From NCBI RefSeq assembly GCF_040958095.1, contig NC_091198.1:31417375-31481374 (forward strand): 64,000 nucleotides of DNA, given 5' to 3'. The DNA is from Procambarus clarkii. Taxonomy: Eukaryota; Arthropoda; Malacostraca; Decapoda; Cambaridae. This document shows positions 31,077-42,481 of this stretch, in pieces (position 1 is the first letter of the stretch; every line of letters begins with the position of its first letter). The notes below the pieces were generated by a model. It saw only the letters and a list, made by a program, of their open reading frames with translations. It ran no database searches and had not been told where the DNA came from. The position numbers and the translations under genes are program-made.

Positions 31077-34000
31077 TTAAGCCTCTGCTTCAATCTCTTG
31101 ATCCTCTGCATCACTCTCTTGATCCTCTGCATCACTCTCTTGAGCCTCTGCATCACTCTCTTGATCCCCTGCATCTCTCTCTTGAGGCTCTGCATTACTC
31201 TCTTGAGCCTCTACATCACTCTCTTGAGCCTCTGCATCACTCTCTTCAGCCTCTGCATCACTCTCTTAAGCCTCTGCATCCCTCTCTTGATCCTCTGCAT
31301 CATTTTCTTGAGCCTCTGCATCACTCTCTTAAGCCTCTACATAATTCTCTTGAGCCTCTGCATCACTCTCTTGAGCCTCTGCATCTCTCTCTTAAGCCTC
31401 TGCATCTCTTTCTTCCGCCTCTGCATCACTCTCTGGAGCCTCAGCATCCCTCTCTTGAGCCTCTGCAGCACTCCCTTGAGCCTCTTCATCATTCTCTTGG
31501 GCATCTGCATCCCTCTCTTGAGCCTTTGCATCTCTCGCTTAAGATTCTGCATCCCTCTCTTAAGCCTCTTCATCAGTCCCAAGAGCCTCTGCATCCCTCG
31601 CTTGTGCCTCTGCATCCCTCACTTGAGCCTCTGCATCCCTCTCTTGAGCCTCTGCATCCTTCTCTTGAGCTTCTGCATCCCTCTCTTAAGCCTCTGCATC
31701 ACTCTCTTAAGCCTCTGCATCACTCTCGTAAGCTTCTGAATCACTCTCTTGAGCCTCTGCATCCCTCTCTTGAGCCTCTGCACCACTCTCTTCAGCCTTT
31801 GCATCCCTCTCTAGAGCCTCTGCATCACTCTCTTGAGCCTCTGCATCACTCTCTTAAGCCTCTGCATCACTCTCTTGAGCCTCTGCATCACTCTCTTGAG
31901 CCTCTGCATCCCTCTCTTAAGCCTCTGCATCCCTCTCCTGAGCCCCTCCATCCCTCTCTCGAGCCTCTGCATCCCTCTCTTGAGCCTCTGCATCCCTCTC
32001 TTCAGCCTCTGCATCACTCTCTTGAGCTTCTGCATCACTCTCTTAAGCCTCTGCATCCCTCTCTTGAGACTCTGAATCCCTTTCTTGATCCTCTGCATCA
32101 CTCTCTCGAGCCTCTGCATCACTCACTTCATCCTCTGCATCCCTCACTTGAGCATCTGCATTACACTCTTGGGCCCCTGCATCCATCTCTTGAGCCTCTG
32201 CATCACTCTCTTGAGCCTCTGCATCACTTTCTTAAGCCTCTGCATCCCTATTTTGAGCCTCTGCATCACTTTCTTAAGCCTCTGCATCCCTTTCTTGAGC
32301 CTCTGCATCCCTCCCTTGAACTCCTGTATCCCTCTCAAGAGCCTCTGCATCCTCTCCTGAGCCTTTGCATCACTCTCTTAAGCCTCTGCATCCCTCTCTT
32401 GAGCCTCAGCATCACTCTCGTAAGCTTCTGAATCACTCTCTTGAGCCTCTGCATAACTCTCTTGAGTCTCTGCATCACTCTCTTGAGCCTCTGCATCCCT
32501 CTCTTGAGCCTCTGCAACACTCTCTTCAGCCTCTGTATCACTCTCTTAAACCTCTGAATCCCTCTCTTGAGCCTCTGTATCCCTCTCTTGGTCCTCTGCC
32601 TCACTCTCTTGAGCCTCTGCATCACTCTCTTGATCCTCTGTATCACTCTCTTGAGCCTCTGCATCACTCTCTTCAGCCTCTGCATCACTCTCTTCAGCCT
32701 CTGCACCCCTCTCTTGAGTCTCTGCATCACTCTCTTAGGCCTCTGCATCCCTCTCTTCATCCTCTGCATCACTCCCTTGAGCCTCTTCATCATTCTCTTG
32801 GGCCTCTGCATTCCTCTCTTAAGCCTCTGCATCACTCTCTTGAGCATCTGCATCCTTCTCTTAAGCCTCTGCATCACTCTCTTGAGCCTCTGAATCCCTC
32901 TCTTGACCTACTGCATCCCTCTCATGAGCCTCTGCATCCCTCTCTTGAGCCTTTGCATGCTCTCTTGAGCATCTGCATCATTCTCTTAAGCCTCTGCATC
33001 ACTCTCTTGAGCCTCTGAATCCCTCTCTTGAACTACTGCATCCCTCTCATGAGCCTCTGAATCCCTCTCTTGAACTACTGCATCCCTCTCTTTAGCCTCT
33101 GCATCCCTCTCTTGAGCCTCTGCATCACTCTCAAGAGCCTCTGCATCCCTCTTTTGTGCCTCTGCATCCCCTCACTTCAGCTTCTGCTTCCCTCTCTTGA
33201 GCCTCTGTATCCCTCTCTTGAGCCTCTGCATCTTTCTTTTGAGCCTCTGCATCCCTCCCTTAAGCCTCTGCATCACTCTCTTTAGCCTCTGAATCACTCT
33301 CGTAAGCCTCTGAATCACTCTCTTGAGCCTCTGCATCACTCTCTTGAACCCCTGCATCCCTCTCTTGAGCCTCTGAATCCCTCTCTTGAACTACTGCATC
33401 CCTCTCATGAGCCTCTGCATCCCTCTCCTGAGCCTTTGCAACACTCTCTTAAGCCTCTGCATCCCTCTCTTGAGCCTCAGCATCACTCTCGTAAGCCTCT
33501 GAATCACTCTCTTGAGCCTCTGCATAACTCTCTTGAGTCTCTGCATCACTCTCTTGAGCCTCTGCATCCCTCTCTTGAGCCTCTGCAACACTTTCTTGAG
33601 CCTCTGCATCACTCTCTTAAACCTCTGAATCCCTCTCTTGAGCCTCTGAATCCCTCTCTTGGTCCTCTGACTCACTCTCTTGAACCTCTGCATCACTCTC
33701 TTGAGCCTCTGCATCACTCTCTTGAGCCTCTGCATCACTCTCTTGAGCCTCTGCATCACTTTCCTGAGCCTCTGCATCCCTCTCTTGAGTCTGTGCATCA
33801 CTCTCTTAAGCCTCTGCATCCCTCTCTTCATCCTCTGCATCACTCTCTTGAGCCTCTGCATCATTTTCTTGAGCCTCTGCATCCCTCTCTTAAGCCTCTA
33901 CATCATTCTCTTGAGCCTCTGCATCTCTCTCTTGAGCCTCTGCATCACCCTCTTGAGCCTCTGCATCCCTCTCTTAAGCCTCTGCATCACTCTCTTCAGC

Positions 34001-34850
34001 CTTTGCATCCCTCCCTTGAGCCTCGGCTTCATTCTCCTAAGCCTCTGCATCACTCTCTTGAGCCTCTGCATCCCTCTCTTGAGCCTCTGCATCACTCTCT
34101 TGAGCCTCTGCATCATTCTCTTGAGCCTCTGCATCCCTCTCTTGAGCCTTTGCATCACTCTCTTAGGCCTCTGCATCCCTTTCTTGAGCCTCTTCATCAC
34201 TCTTTTGATTCTCTGCATCCATCTCTTAAGCCTCTGCATCCCTTTTCTTGAGCCTCTGCATCACTCTCTTGAGTCTCTTCATCCCTCTCTTAAGCCTCTG
34301 CATCATTCTCTTCAGCCTCTGCATCACTCTTCTGAGCCTCTGCATCACTCTCCTGAGCCTCTGCATCACTCTTTTAAGCCTCTGCATCATTCTCTTCAGC
34401 CTCTGCATCCCTCTCTTAAGCCTCTGCACCACTCTCTTGAGGCTCTGCATCACTCACTTCAGCCTCTGCATCCCTCTCTTAAGCCTCTGCGTCCTTCTAT
34501 TCAGCCTCTCCATTCCTCATTTAAGCCTCTGCATCACTCTCTTGATCCTCTGCATCCCTCTCTTAAGCCTCTGCATCATTCTCTTGAGCCCCTGCATTAT
34601 TCTCTTGAGCCTCTGCATCCCTTTCTTAAGCCTCTATATCATTCTCTTGTGCTTCTGCATCACTCTCTTAAACCTCTGCACCACTCTCTTGAGCCTCTGC
34701 ATCATTCTCTTCAGCCTCTGCATCTCTCTCTCTTCAGCCTCTGCATCACTCTCTTGACCCTCTGCATCACTCTCTTGAGCCTCTACATCCCTCTCTTGAG
34801 CCTCTGCATCCCTCTCTTAAGCCTCGGCATCCCTCTCTTAAGCCACTCTT
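31077..34850 (-). repeat. 21-bp minisatellite array 4, minus orientation
   Basis: Begins immediately after GTTTGCTGGG with TTAAGCCTCTGC and continues as the minus-orientation 21-bp unit to a palindromic switch at 34844-34866. Frames such as 31046-32431 and 33680-34945 are satellite heptads. No gene was found in it. Confidence 0.93.
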
Positions 34851-34866
34851 CAGAGCATGAAGAGTG
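34844..34866. other. Satellite strand-switch junction (minus to plus) with perfect hairpin
   Basis: CACTCTTCA (34844-34852), loop GAGCA, TGAAGAGTG (34858-34866): a perfect 9-bp inverted repeat exactly where the satellite reverses. The left end of duplication copy B lies inside it (34851). Confidence 0.85.
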
Positions 34867-36616
34867 TGATGCAGAGGTTCAAGCGAGGGATGCAGAGGCT
34901 CAAGAGAGTAATTCAGAGGCTTACGAGATTGATGCAGAGGCTTAAGAGAGTGATGCAGAGGCTTAAGAGAAGGATGAAGAGGCTTAAGAGAGTGATGCAA
35001 AGACTGAAGAGAGGGATGCAGAGGCTCAAGAGAGGGATGCAGAAAATAAGAAAGTGATGCAGAGGCTCAAAAGAATGATGCAGAAGCTTAAAAGGGTGAT
35101 GCAGAGGCCCTAGAGAGTGATGCAGAGGCTCAAGAGAGGGATGCATGGGTTCAAGAGAGTGATGCAGAGGCTAAAGAGAGTGATGCAGAGGCTCAAGAGA
35201 GGGATGCAGAGGCTCAAGAGAGGGATGCAGAGGCTCAAGAGAGGGAAGCAGAGGCAGAAATGAGGGATGCAGAGGGTCAAGAGAGGGAAGCAGAGGCTGA
35301 AGTGAGGGATGCAGAGGCACAAGGGAGGGATGCAGAGGCTCTTGAGAGTGATGCAGAGGCTCAAGAGAGGAGTGCAGAGGCTTATGAGAGTGATGCAAAG
35401 GCTCAAGAGAGGGATGCAGAGGCTCATGAGAGGGATGCAGGGGTTCAAGAGAGGGATGCAGATGCTCAAGAGAGTGGTGCAGAGGCTTAAGGGAGGGATG
35501 CAGAGGCTCAAGAGAGTGATGCAGAGGCTTAAGAGAGGGATGCAGAGGCTGAAGAGAGTGATGCAGGGGCTCAAGAGAGTGATGTAGAGGCTCAAGAGAG
35601 TAATGCAGAGGCTCAAGAGAGTGATGCAGAGGCTGAAGAGAGTTATGCAGAGACTCTAGAGAGTGATGCAGAGGCTGAAGAGAGTGATGCAGAGGCTCAA
35701 GAGAGTGATGCAGAGGCTCAAGAGAGTGATGCAGAGAATCAAGAGAGTGATGCAGAGGCACGAGAGAGTGACGCAGAGGCCTCAAGAGAGGGATTCAGAG
35801 GCTTAAGAGAGTGATGCAGAGGCTGAAGAGAGTGTTGCAGAGGCTCACGAGAGGGATGTGGAGGCTCAATGGTGATGCAGAGGCTCAAGAGAGTGATGCA
35901 GAGGATCAAGGGAGTTATGAAGATGATCAAGAGAGGGATGAAGAGGCTTATGAGAGTGATGCAGAGGTTTATGAGAGTGACGCAGAGGCTGAAGAGAGTG
36001 TTGCAGAGGCTCAAAAGAGTGATGCAGAGGCTCAAGAGAGAGATGCAGAGGCTCAACAGAGTGATGCAGAGGCTCAAGAGAGGGATGCAGATGCTCAAGA
36101 GAGGGATGTAGAGGCTCAAGAGAGTGATGCAGAGGCTCAAGAGAGTGATGCAAAGGCTCAAGAGAGTGATGCAGAGGCTCTAGAGAGGGATGCAGAGGCT
36201 GAAGAGAGTGGTGCAGAGGCTCAAGAGAGGAATGCAGAGGCTCAAGAGAGTGATTCAGAGGCTTACGAGAGTGATGCAGAGGCTTAAGAGAGTGATGCAG
36301 AGGCTTAAGAGAGGGATGCAGAGGCTGAAGAGAGGGATGCAGAGGCTCGAGAGAGGGATGCAGGGGCTCAAGAGAGGGATGCAGAGGCTCAAGTCAGGGA
36401 TGCAGAGGCGCAAGCGAGGGATGCAGAGGCTCTTGAGAGTTATGCAGAGGCTTAAGAGAGGGATGCAGAATCTTAAGCGAGTGATGCAAAGGCTCAAGAG
36501 AGGGATGCAGAGGCTCATGAGATGCATGCAGGAGTTCAAGAGAGAGACGCAGAGGCTCATGAAAGTGATGCAGAGGCTTAAGAAAGTGATGCAAAGGCTC
36601 AAAAAATGGATGCAGA
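34851..36616 (+). repeat. 21-bp minisatellite array 5, plus orientation
   Basis: Corresponds closely to 6047-7872 in copy A and includes the same last units, ending AAAATGGATGCAGA before the LTR. It is about 60 bp shorter than copy A, a difference of roughly three units. Confidence 0.92.
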
Positions 36617-37917
36617 TGTAACACTGTAAAAGTGTTTGGTTTAGTTTAATACATACATAGAGTACATGAGTCACAGACAAGGATCTGAGAGGCGCCAGTT
36701 TGTCGGCCTGAGATCTCACAGCTCAAAGTGTTAATGACCTCAAGTGACCTGAGGTCAGATCATGAGAATTTCACCTTGCTTCCGCTAAGCTTATAATTGT
36801 AGTCTGGTAGCCTTCAAACATGCCGACGTTTAAGGAGTGGCTTGGTAGTGCCGGAGGCTATCTACTTGTGGGCGGAGTTAGTACTAGGGTCCCCAATATA
36901 TACTCTGAGAGCATTAGCATTAAGAGAACAGCAGACGAGCCAGCAGAGCAGAGAAGACGTCCCTAGCAGGGAGGCTGTCGGCCGGCAGGGGCGAGACAGT
37001 CTCGGTCAAGCTACAGACCCCCCCCCCTTCCTCTCTATTCAACTTAGACTCAGTCCTCGGTGAGTGAACATTAAGGTGACTTGGTCGTGTTTACATATGT
37101 TGTGTGATGATCAGGGGCAGTCAAGTTGTAGGGTTCTCGAATTCTTGGATGATGACTCACTTTGCATATTAAACTGGAACATTTTAATTGAATTGCTAAA
37201 TTATGATACTTCATGGGAAATATAATTATGAATTTATTATTTAAATTGTGTTTAACTTTGTTCCCTAGAGATTTGAGTTGAGGTGAGAAAGCCTCTGTGG
37301 TTACTGGTTTCATGATATTAACGAGTACATGTTTGGAGTTGATACATGGTAATAACATCTTTTGAGAATATTTTGATACAGACAAGTTCCATTCCTTGTC
37401 TTGTATGTAATGATCGTGATTGGATGGTGGCAGCATTTCGTCTTCTACTATCTACTCTTCTACGTCTACTTTCTACTCTTCTACTACTACCTATCTATTC
37501 CTCTCCCTCCACCCCTCTCTAAACTCTCACTTTCAGCTAATGACCGTCCTCGCTCCTCCCACCTCTACTTCTCTCACCCCAAACCCTCACTAATTACTTC
37601 ACTATTCATTTCTTTCCTTTCGTTTTCTCTTATACGTTTGTGGCAATGATTCTGTATTCTAGAGTTCTCTCTAGAGTTTCGGGTAGCTGATCCAGTTACG
37701 GCGCCTTGTAGTCTTAGCACCTAGGTAGTCAAATACCTAGGTTACAAGGTGTTGAACGAGAGAGGCTGCCTTAGGAACTCTGGAGGGTGCTCTAGAATAG
37801 TTAGCTAACTGGGGACGGGATAACGGACTAGAGAGAGCTGTTTCCCCCGGCCTCGTTAGTTAACTGGGGGGTGGAATAATGGACAAGATAGAGCTATTTC
37901 CCCCACCCCCCGTTACA
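36617..37917 (+). repeat. 5' LTR of LARD copy B
   Basis: 1301 bp, TGTAAC to GTTACA, with TATATA at 36897-36902 and GTGAGT at 37060-37065. It shares GGTAATAACATC and GATCGTGA with the 5' LTR of copy A, whereas both 3' LTRs have GGTATAACATC and GATCATGA. Confidence 0.92.
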
Positions 37918-40131
37918 ATGTTGGCAGCGGTGTTGAACAATGTTGTAGGTAGTTGGTTTTCTTTTAACATTGTTCAGTCCCACGTGTCTTTTTGCCGCTC
38001 AGGCGCTATCAGGGAGATCTTGACAGGTGTTTTACTTTTACGAGTTTAGCGTTTTTTCAGGTTAGGAGATAGTGATTCTCTGGCGTTGTGGTTTAGTGAG
38101 TTTGTGAGTTTTGTGAAGTTCAGGGAATGTTCACCAGAACTTGCGTGTGTAGTGTTTTATGTTAGTGATAAGATTTGGTGATTTGGGAACTTAGCGGTGT
38201 TGGTAGTGGAGCTCACCTGAGTGTGACAGGTGACCTCGCATGTCCCACAGGGACACCCAGCCACCGCTGGTCTCTAGGTCAGTGGGGAGTGGCAGGTGTA
38301 GTTCTTAAGTAGTTAAGTAGTGGTTCTGCTCAGATTATTGCGATCGACTGTTTTACTCCATTTGAACGCAATAACCCGAGGTGTACTGGTATTGTACAGC
38401 ATGCTAGGGGGAGGCTTAGTATGTCAGTAGACTTCACGTTGGGGACGCTCGACGTTAGATAGTCTGGTCACAGGGGGTGGCAACAGTTTGGAGTTGTTGA
38501 CCGGCGGAGAAGCTAGGGAAACACTCTGGGTCACGTAGGTGGCTGTAGGTTAAGGGTGGGAGTAACGGCTGTTTAAGTACTTAAGATTAAGAACGGTACA
38601 GTTAAGTTAGGCTAGTGTTTTGTCTATTAGTTTTGATATTTATTGTGGAGATTCGGTTAGTGACAAGTTAAAAGTAGTGACGACCTTATTCTCTCTTCCC
38701 TAACTTTACTGTTTTACTTCTCTAACTAGTACTGGTTTATGTTCCACCAAGTCAGTATCATTCAGAGTTAATTGGATTATTTTAAAAATTTGAGTGTAGT
38801 CGTTGCCAGGAGGAGAGCGGTATGACTGGACTGTGTAACCCTATACAAACTACAGGGTCACACAAACATTTTGGGAGCACGGTATTGTCGCCTTTATGTT
38901 CAATTCACAGGTGGGAGCCAGAGGAGAGGCGCGACGCATATACAGAAGAGGGAGACGGCTGCTGTGTACCATACTCAGGGGCGTTTATCACCACCACCAT
39001 GACCAGCCCACTACCTGGAGGTCATGGCTCCACCACCACCACCACCCCAGGGGACCCCAAGATGCAGCCCTCTCGGTCGGTCAACATTGGTCTACCCAGT
39101 GGACCCCAGGACGGACGGACCCCAAGACGGACGGACCCCCAGTGGACCCCAAGACGGACGGACCCCCAGTGGGCCCCCAGGTCGTTCTGAAGACGACCCC
39201 AGACGACCCAGTAAAGATGGAAGAGGAACAACAACAACTCCAGTCTGTCCCACCAGCATCGGTCTACCCAGGATGGACCCCAGGACGGACGGACCCCAAT
39301 GGTCCCCAGGTCGCTTGTCAAAGACCCATGGGAGGAGGAAGAGAGAAGAAAGAAGAGAGACGAAAGAAGAGAGAAGAAGGAAGAGAGAAGAAAGAAGAGA
39401 GAAGAAAGAAGAGAGAAGAAGGAAGAGAGAAGAAAGAAGAGAGAAGAAAGAAGAAGAAGATAAGACCAAGCTGAGTGAGACACGATGCCTAGTGTCCCTT
39501 GCTGGTGTCAGCATCATTGCATGGAGCGTAATTGCAAGACAGGATAGTTTGCCTTAACTGGCCGCCCCTCCTGCAAGCAGGTAGCTCTGTTGAGTGATTC
39601 TTCCTGTGTCATGCGGACTTGATGTGGCTGTCAGAAGTAGCTCTCTGAAGGAGACGTGCTGGAGCAACAGGGAGGAAGAAGAGTAGGATGGGATTTCTAC
39701 TGTTGGCAACTATATGGAGGTCTCGAAACTTGTAGTCCCTACAGCTGTGAAGAACCCCAATATACGTCTCTCATGGTGACTGACGTAGGGCCAATTACAG
39801 ATCAGCTGGGACAACCGAATTCCACGGTCCTGTGCGCAGTTCAAGTAGTAACGGCTTTCGGGTTGACCAAGTGTTGTTGTGCGTTAACGACAGAGAAGCG
39901 ACGGAGGCAGTTGTGTTGAAGAAATGTGGTACAGGATTATCTACAAGACCAAGCAGTGACGTCGCCCAGCCAGAGACAATGGACGTCTGTCTACATATTT
40001 CATTTTTTTAGAGTAGGATGATGTATATTTGTTTAGCTAGGATGTATTTTTTTTTCGTTAATAAAGTTGTTGCACACAGCTAGCTTGCTTTAGCAGTGTT
40101 GCAAAAACTTTATTTCGGGGAGAAGGGGAGA
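37918..40131 (+). other. Internal region of LARD copy B
   Basis: 2214 bp. A primer-site-like TGGCAGCGGTG starts at 37922 and a polypurine tract lies at 40117-40131. It has the same hypothetical frames as copy A (38896-39474 and 39656-39919) and no recognisable polymerase, integrase or protease. Confidence 0.7.
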
Positions 40132-40192
40132 TGTAACACTGTAAAAGTGTTTGGTTTAGTTTAATACATACATAGAGTACATGAGTCACAGA
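40132..40192 (+). repeat. 3' LTR of LARD copy B, left fragment
   Basis: The first 61 bases of the LTR, ending CACAGA at the insertion point of the nested element. The rest continues at 47582. Confidence 0.92.
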
Positions 40193-42210
40193 TATTATAT
40201 AGACTGTGGGTTGGTTGGTGTTGTCGTCGTTGATCCTTCTCTATGGACAACCCAACCCACAACTCGGCAGAGTGCTTATACTAGGAGATCACCCTTGGCG
40301 CTTCTGGCTCTTGGAGAGGGGCTCAACGTCACACGTTCAGGGGATGCGGCTCCAACACTTAGCCTCGTTGTCACGTGCACACACCCACTCGAGCCGCTGT
40401 GACTCCCCACTCTCTCCTTATGAGATATGATCTCCTCAATCCCCCTATGACTTACCAGTATTACCTCCTACCCTGTCCACAGCAGTGGTTCATGGTTCTT
40501 CCTCTCTCTCTCTCCTTCTTTACCACCTCCTGGGAAGCCTCACTAGGACAAGGGCAAACACCAGCAAATTGTAACACATTTACTGAACAAAGCACATACA
40601 CGATACATACACACATCTAATAATAATGAATCCTATACTCTATAATATCCAAATCAGGTTGCACTCCAATACCATCAGAACTCTATTATCAGCTTATCAA
40701 GTGGTATCCTACCTCCTGGATCACCACCTGATACTATTAACTTCCTCAAGTTGGTCAAGCCTACACACTGTTACACCATCAGCAAGATAACATATATATA
40801 TAGAAAACCAGCATTTGAATGCAATAACATATACCAGTATAAATGTTCATTGATACTTCAATATAAGAAAACTCCTTGACGCAAGAATGCCAACAGTCAC
40901 TCACCTCTCACTGCGTCTTGCACGCTACTGACAACCAAACACTATCAACTCCCTATAAGTAATCCACCAGAACTTCCCCTTCCACCTCTGGAAGTTCACA
41001 ACCCTAATATCCTTAGGTTCTGCCGGGCTTCACTACCAGGATCCTCTGCAGTTCCTCCAGGCTGCTATCATGAAGTTTCCTTGAGCAACTACGGTGCTTC
41101 ACCCTTCTGCTAGGCTCCTCCACAGCTCTCTTGGCTGCTACACCATGAAGTTTCCCCGAGCAAGTATGGTGCTTCTCCACCTCTACAGAAGCACGTGACA
41201 CTCCTCTTCACTGCTGCTTCTCCTCACAGCTCGAGGTCCTCTGCTCCACTACCTTGGAGTCTCATCAGCTACTTCATCTGCTGGCTTCGAAGTTCTCAGC
41301 AACTTCTTCCCCAAAAGACAAACCTGCAACCCATCGACACTCCAATAAAATGTTCCCCTTTAACACATAAACAAAAATAACCACACAATATGCTTGCCTC
41401 AAACCTCTATCTGTCCTCTACATACAGTGAGAGTGGACTCCCCCGTTTTGGGCGGGTCCATACTCCACCTCGCCTGGCGGCGGCGTCCTCACTCGCTGGG
41501 AGGGTCTTCCTCCATCCGGAGCCGGCTCCCTCAGTCGTCCGCCAGCGCTCAGAGAGGACGGACGTCGCTCCGTGTTCCTCCCTCTTCACTCTCCTATTTC
41601 AGGCCTTCTGCCTTATTAAAACATGTCTAACTTATAAATAAACATCGCTACTGTCGCTGGGCACACGACCAACTACAATGCAATCACTATGAACTGGCGT
41701 ATATCGTGCTTACCACAGATTAACTGGTCGAGGGCGCTTTTCCTCTGACGGCGTCTGGTCAGGGCGCTCCCACGGCCCACAATAATGCTTCTGGGCGATT
41801 TAATATCTGCTCGTCGACCAGGACTTGAGACCACAACGTTCCCAGCTCGATTCCACAGCTGGTACGTCCGCACACTTCTCTTCTCTGCGAGATATATCAC
41901 TAGGGGTTCCCTTCTGGCGGGAGCTCAAAACGGAGCGCGGCTTCCCCCTGCGATGTCTGGCACTCAAGTGAGGTCAAGGTCCTCCAGAAGCGAGCCTCAA
42001 GCCTCCAGCAAAATGTCCACATCTCCTAGCCAGTCATTTATCTATTTTCTTCTGCATTGCCCATAATCTCAAACTGTTACACATATCCAACCAGCCATTT
42101 TTCATATGGGTTATCACCTCAATATTTGCTAGACCTTCTAGTTAGGTCAGGCTTGCTGAATAACTCTCAAGAAGGGAGACTCGTTTCTCCTGCAGGCTGA
42201 GATCATAACA
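40193..42210 (-). repeat. LTR of nested element (3' LTR in its own orientation)
   Basis: 2018 bp, TGTTATGATC...CTATATAATA on the minus strand. It is unusually long for this superfamily. A TATATATATA run at 40792-40802 may be promoter sequence. Every open frame inside has an identical partner exactly 5367 bases away in the other LTR; these small frames look incidental. Confidence 0.93.
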
Positions 42211-42229
42211 CTCCCCTCCCCTTATTTTT
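42211..42229 (-). other. Polypurine tract of nested element
   Basis: On the minus strand AAAAATAAGGGGAGGGGAG directly precedes the LTR start TGTTATG, the expected plus-strand primer. Position and orientation agree with the gag gene. Confidence 0.85.
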
Positions 42230-42234
42230 GAGAG

Positions 42235-42339
42235 TTATTCCAGTGGCAAAGCTCGGGATAATACATCCGCCACCACACTGTCTCGTTCTTCAACCGATTG
42301 GTTCGAACGGTTGATCTGCTTACGTACTCCCTTAGGAGT
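42235..42339 (-). pseudogene. Remnant of pol: RNase H C-terminal end
   Basis: A minus-strand frame of about 34 codons whose last residues are SVVADVLSRALPLE followed by TAA at 42235-42237. The VVADxLSR pattern is the well-known end of the Ty3/Gypsy RNase H domain. A stop codon lies just upstream (TAG at about 42340-42342), so only this tail survives. It ends five bases before the polypurine tract. Either the integrase that normally follows RNase H is deleted together with the polymerase, or the family carries integrase upstream of polymerase, as in Gmr1-type elements. The identification rests on one short motif. Confidence 0.55.
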
Positions 42340-42481
42340 CTACAATTAGTTCGTTGCTCCTTGCAACATCTGGCTCACAACTCGCCAGAAACATGATCTT
42401 CTCATAAACGATTTGACCTCTCTGGCACCTCTTGGCTAGGCTGTCCTCCTTGGACGCCTGCAATCCATTGGTCCACTCTAC
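42340..42481 (-). other. Spacer between gag-protease stop and pol remnant
   Basis: 142 bp with no recognised coding sequence. It probably contains or adjoins the deletion junction that removed most of pol. Confidence 0.5.
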
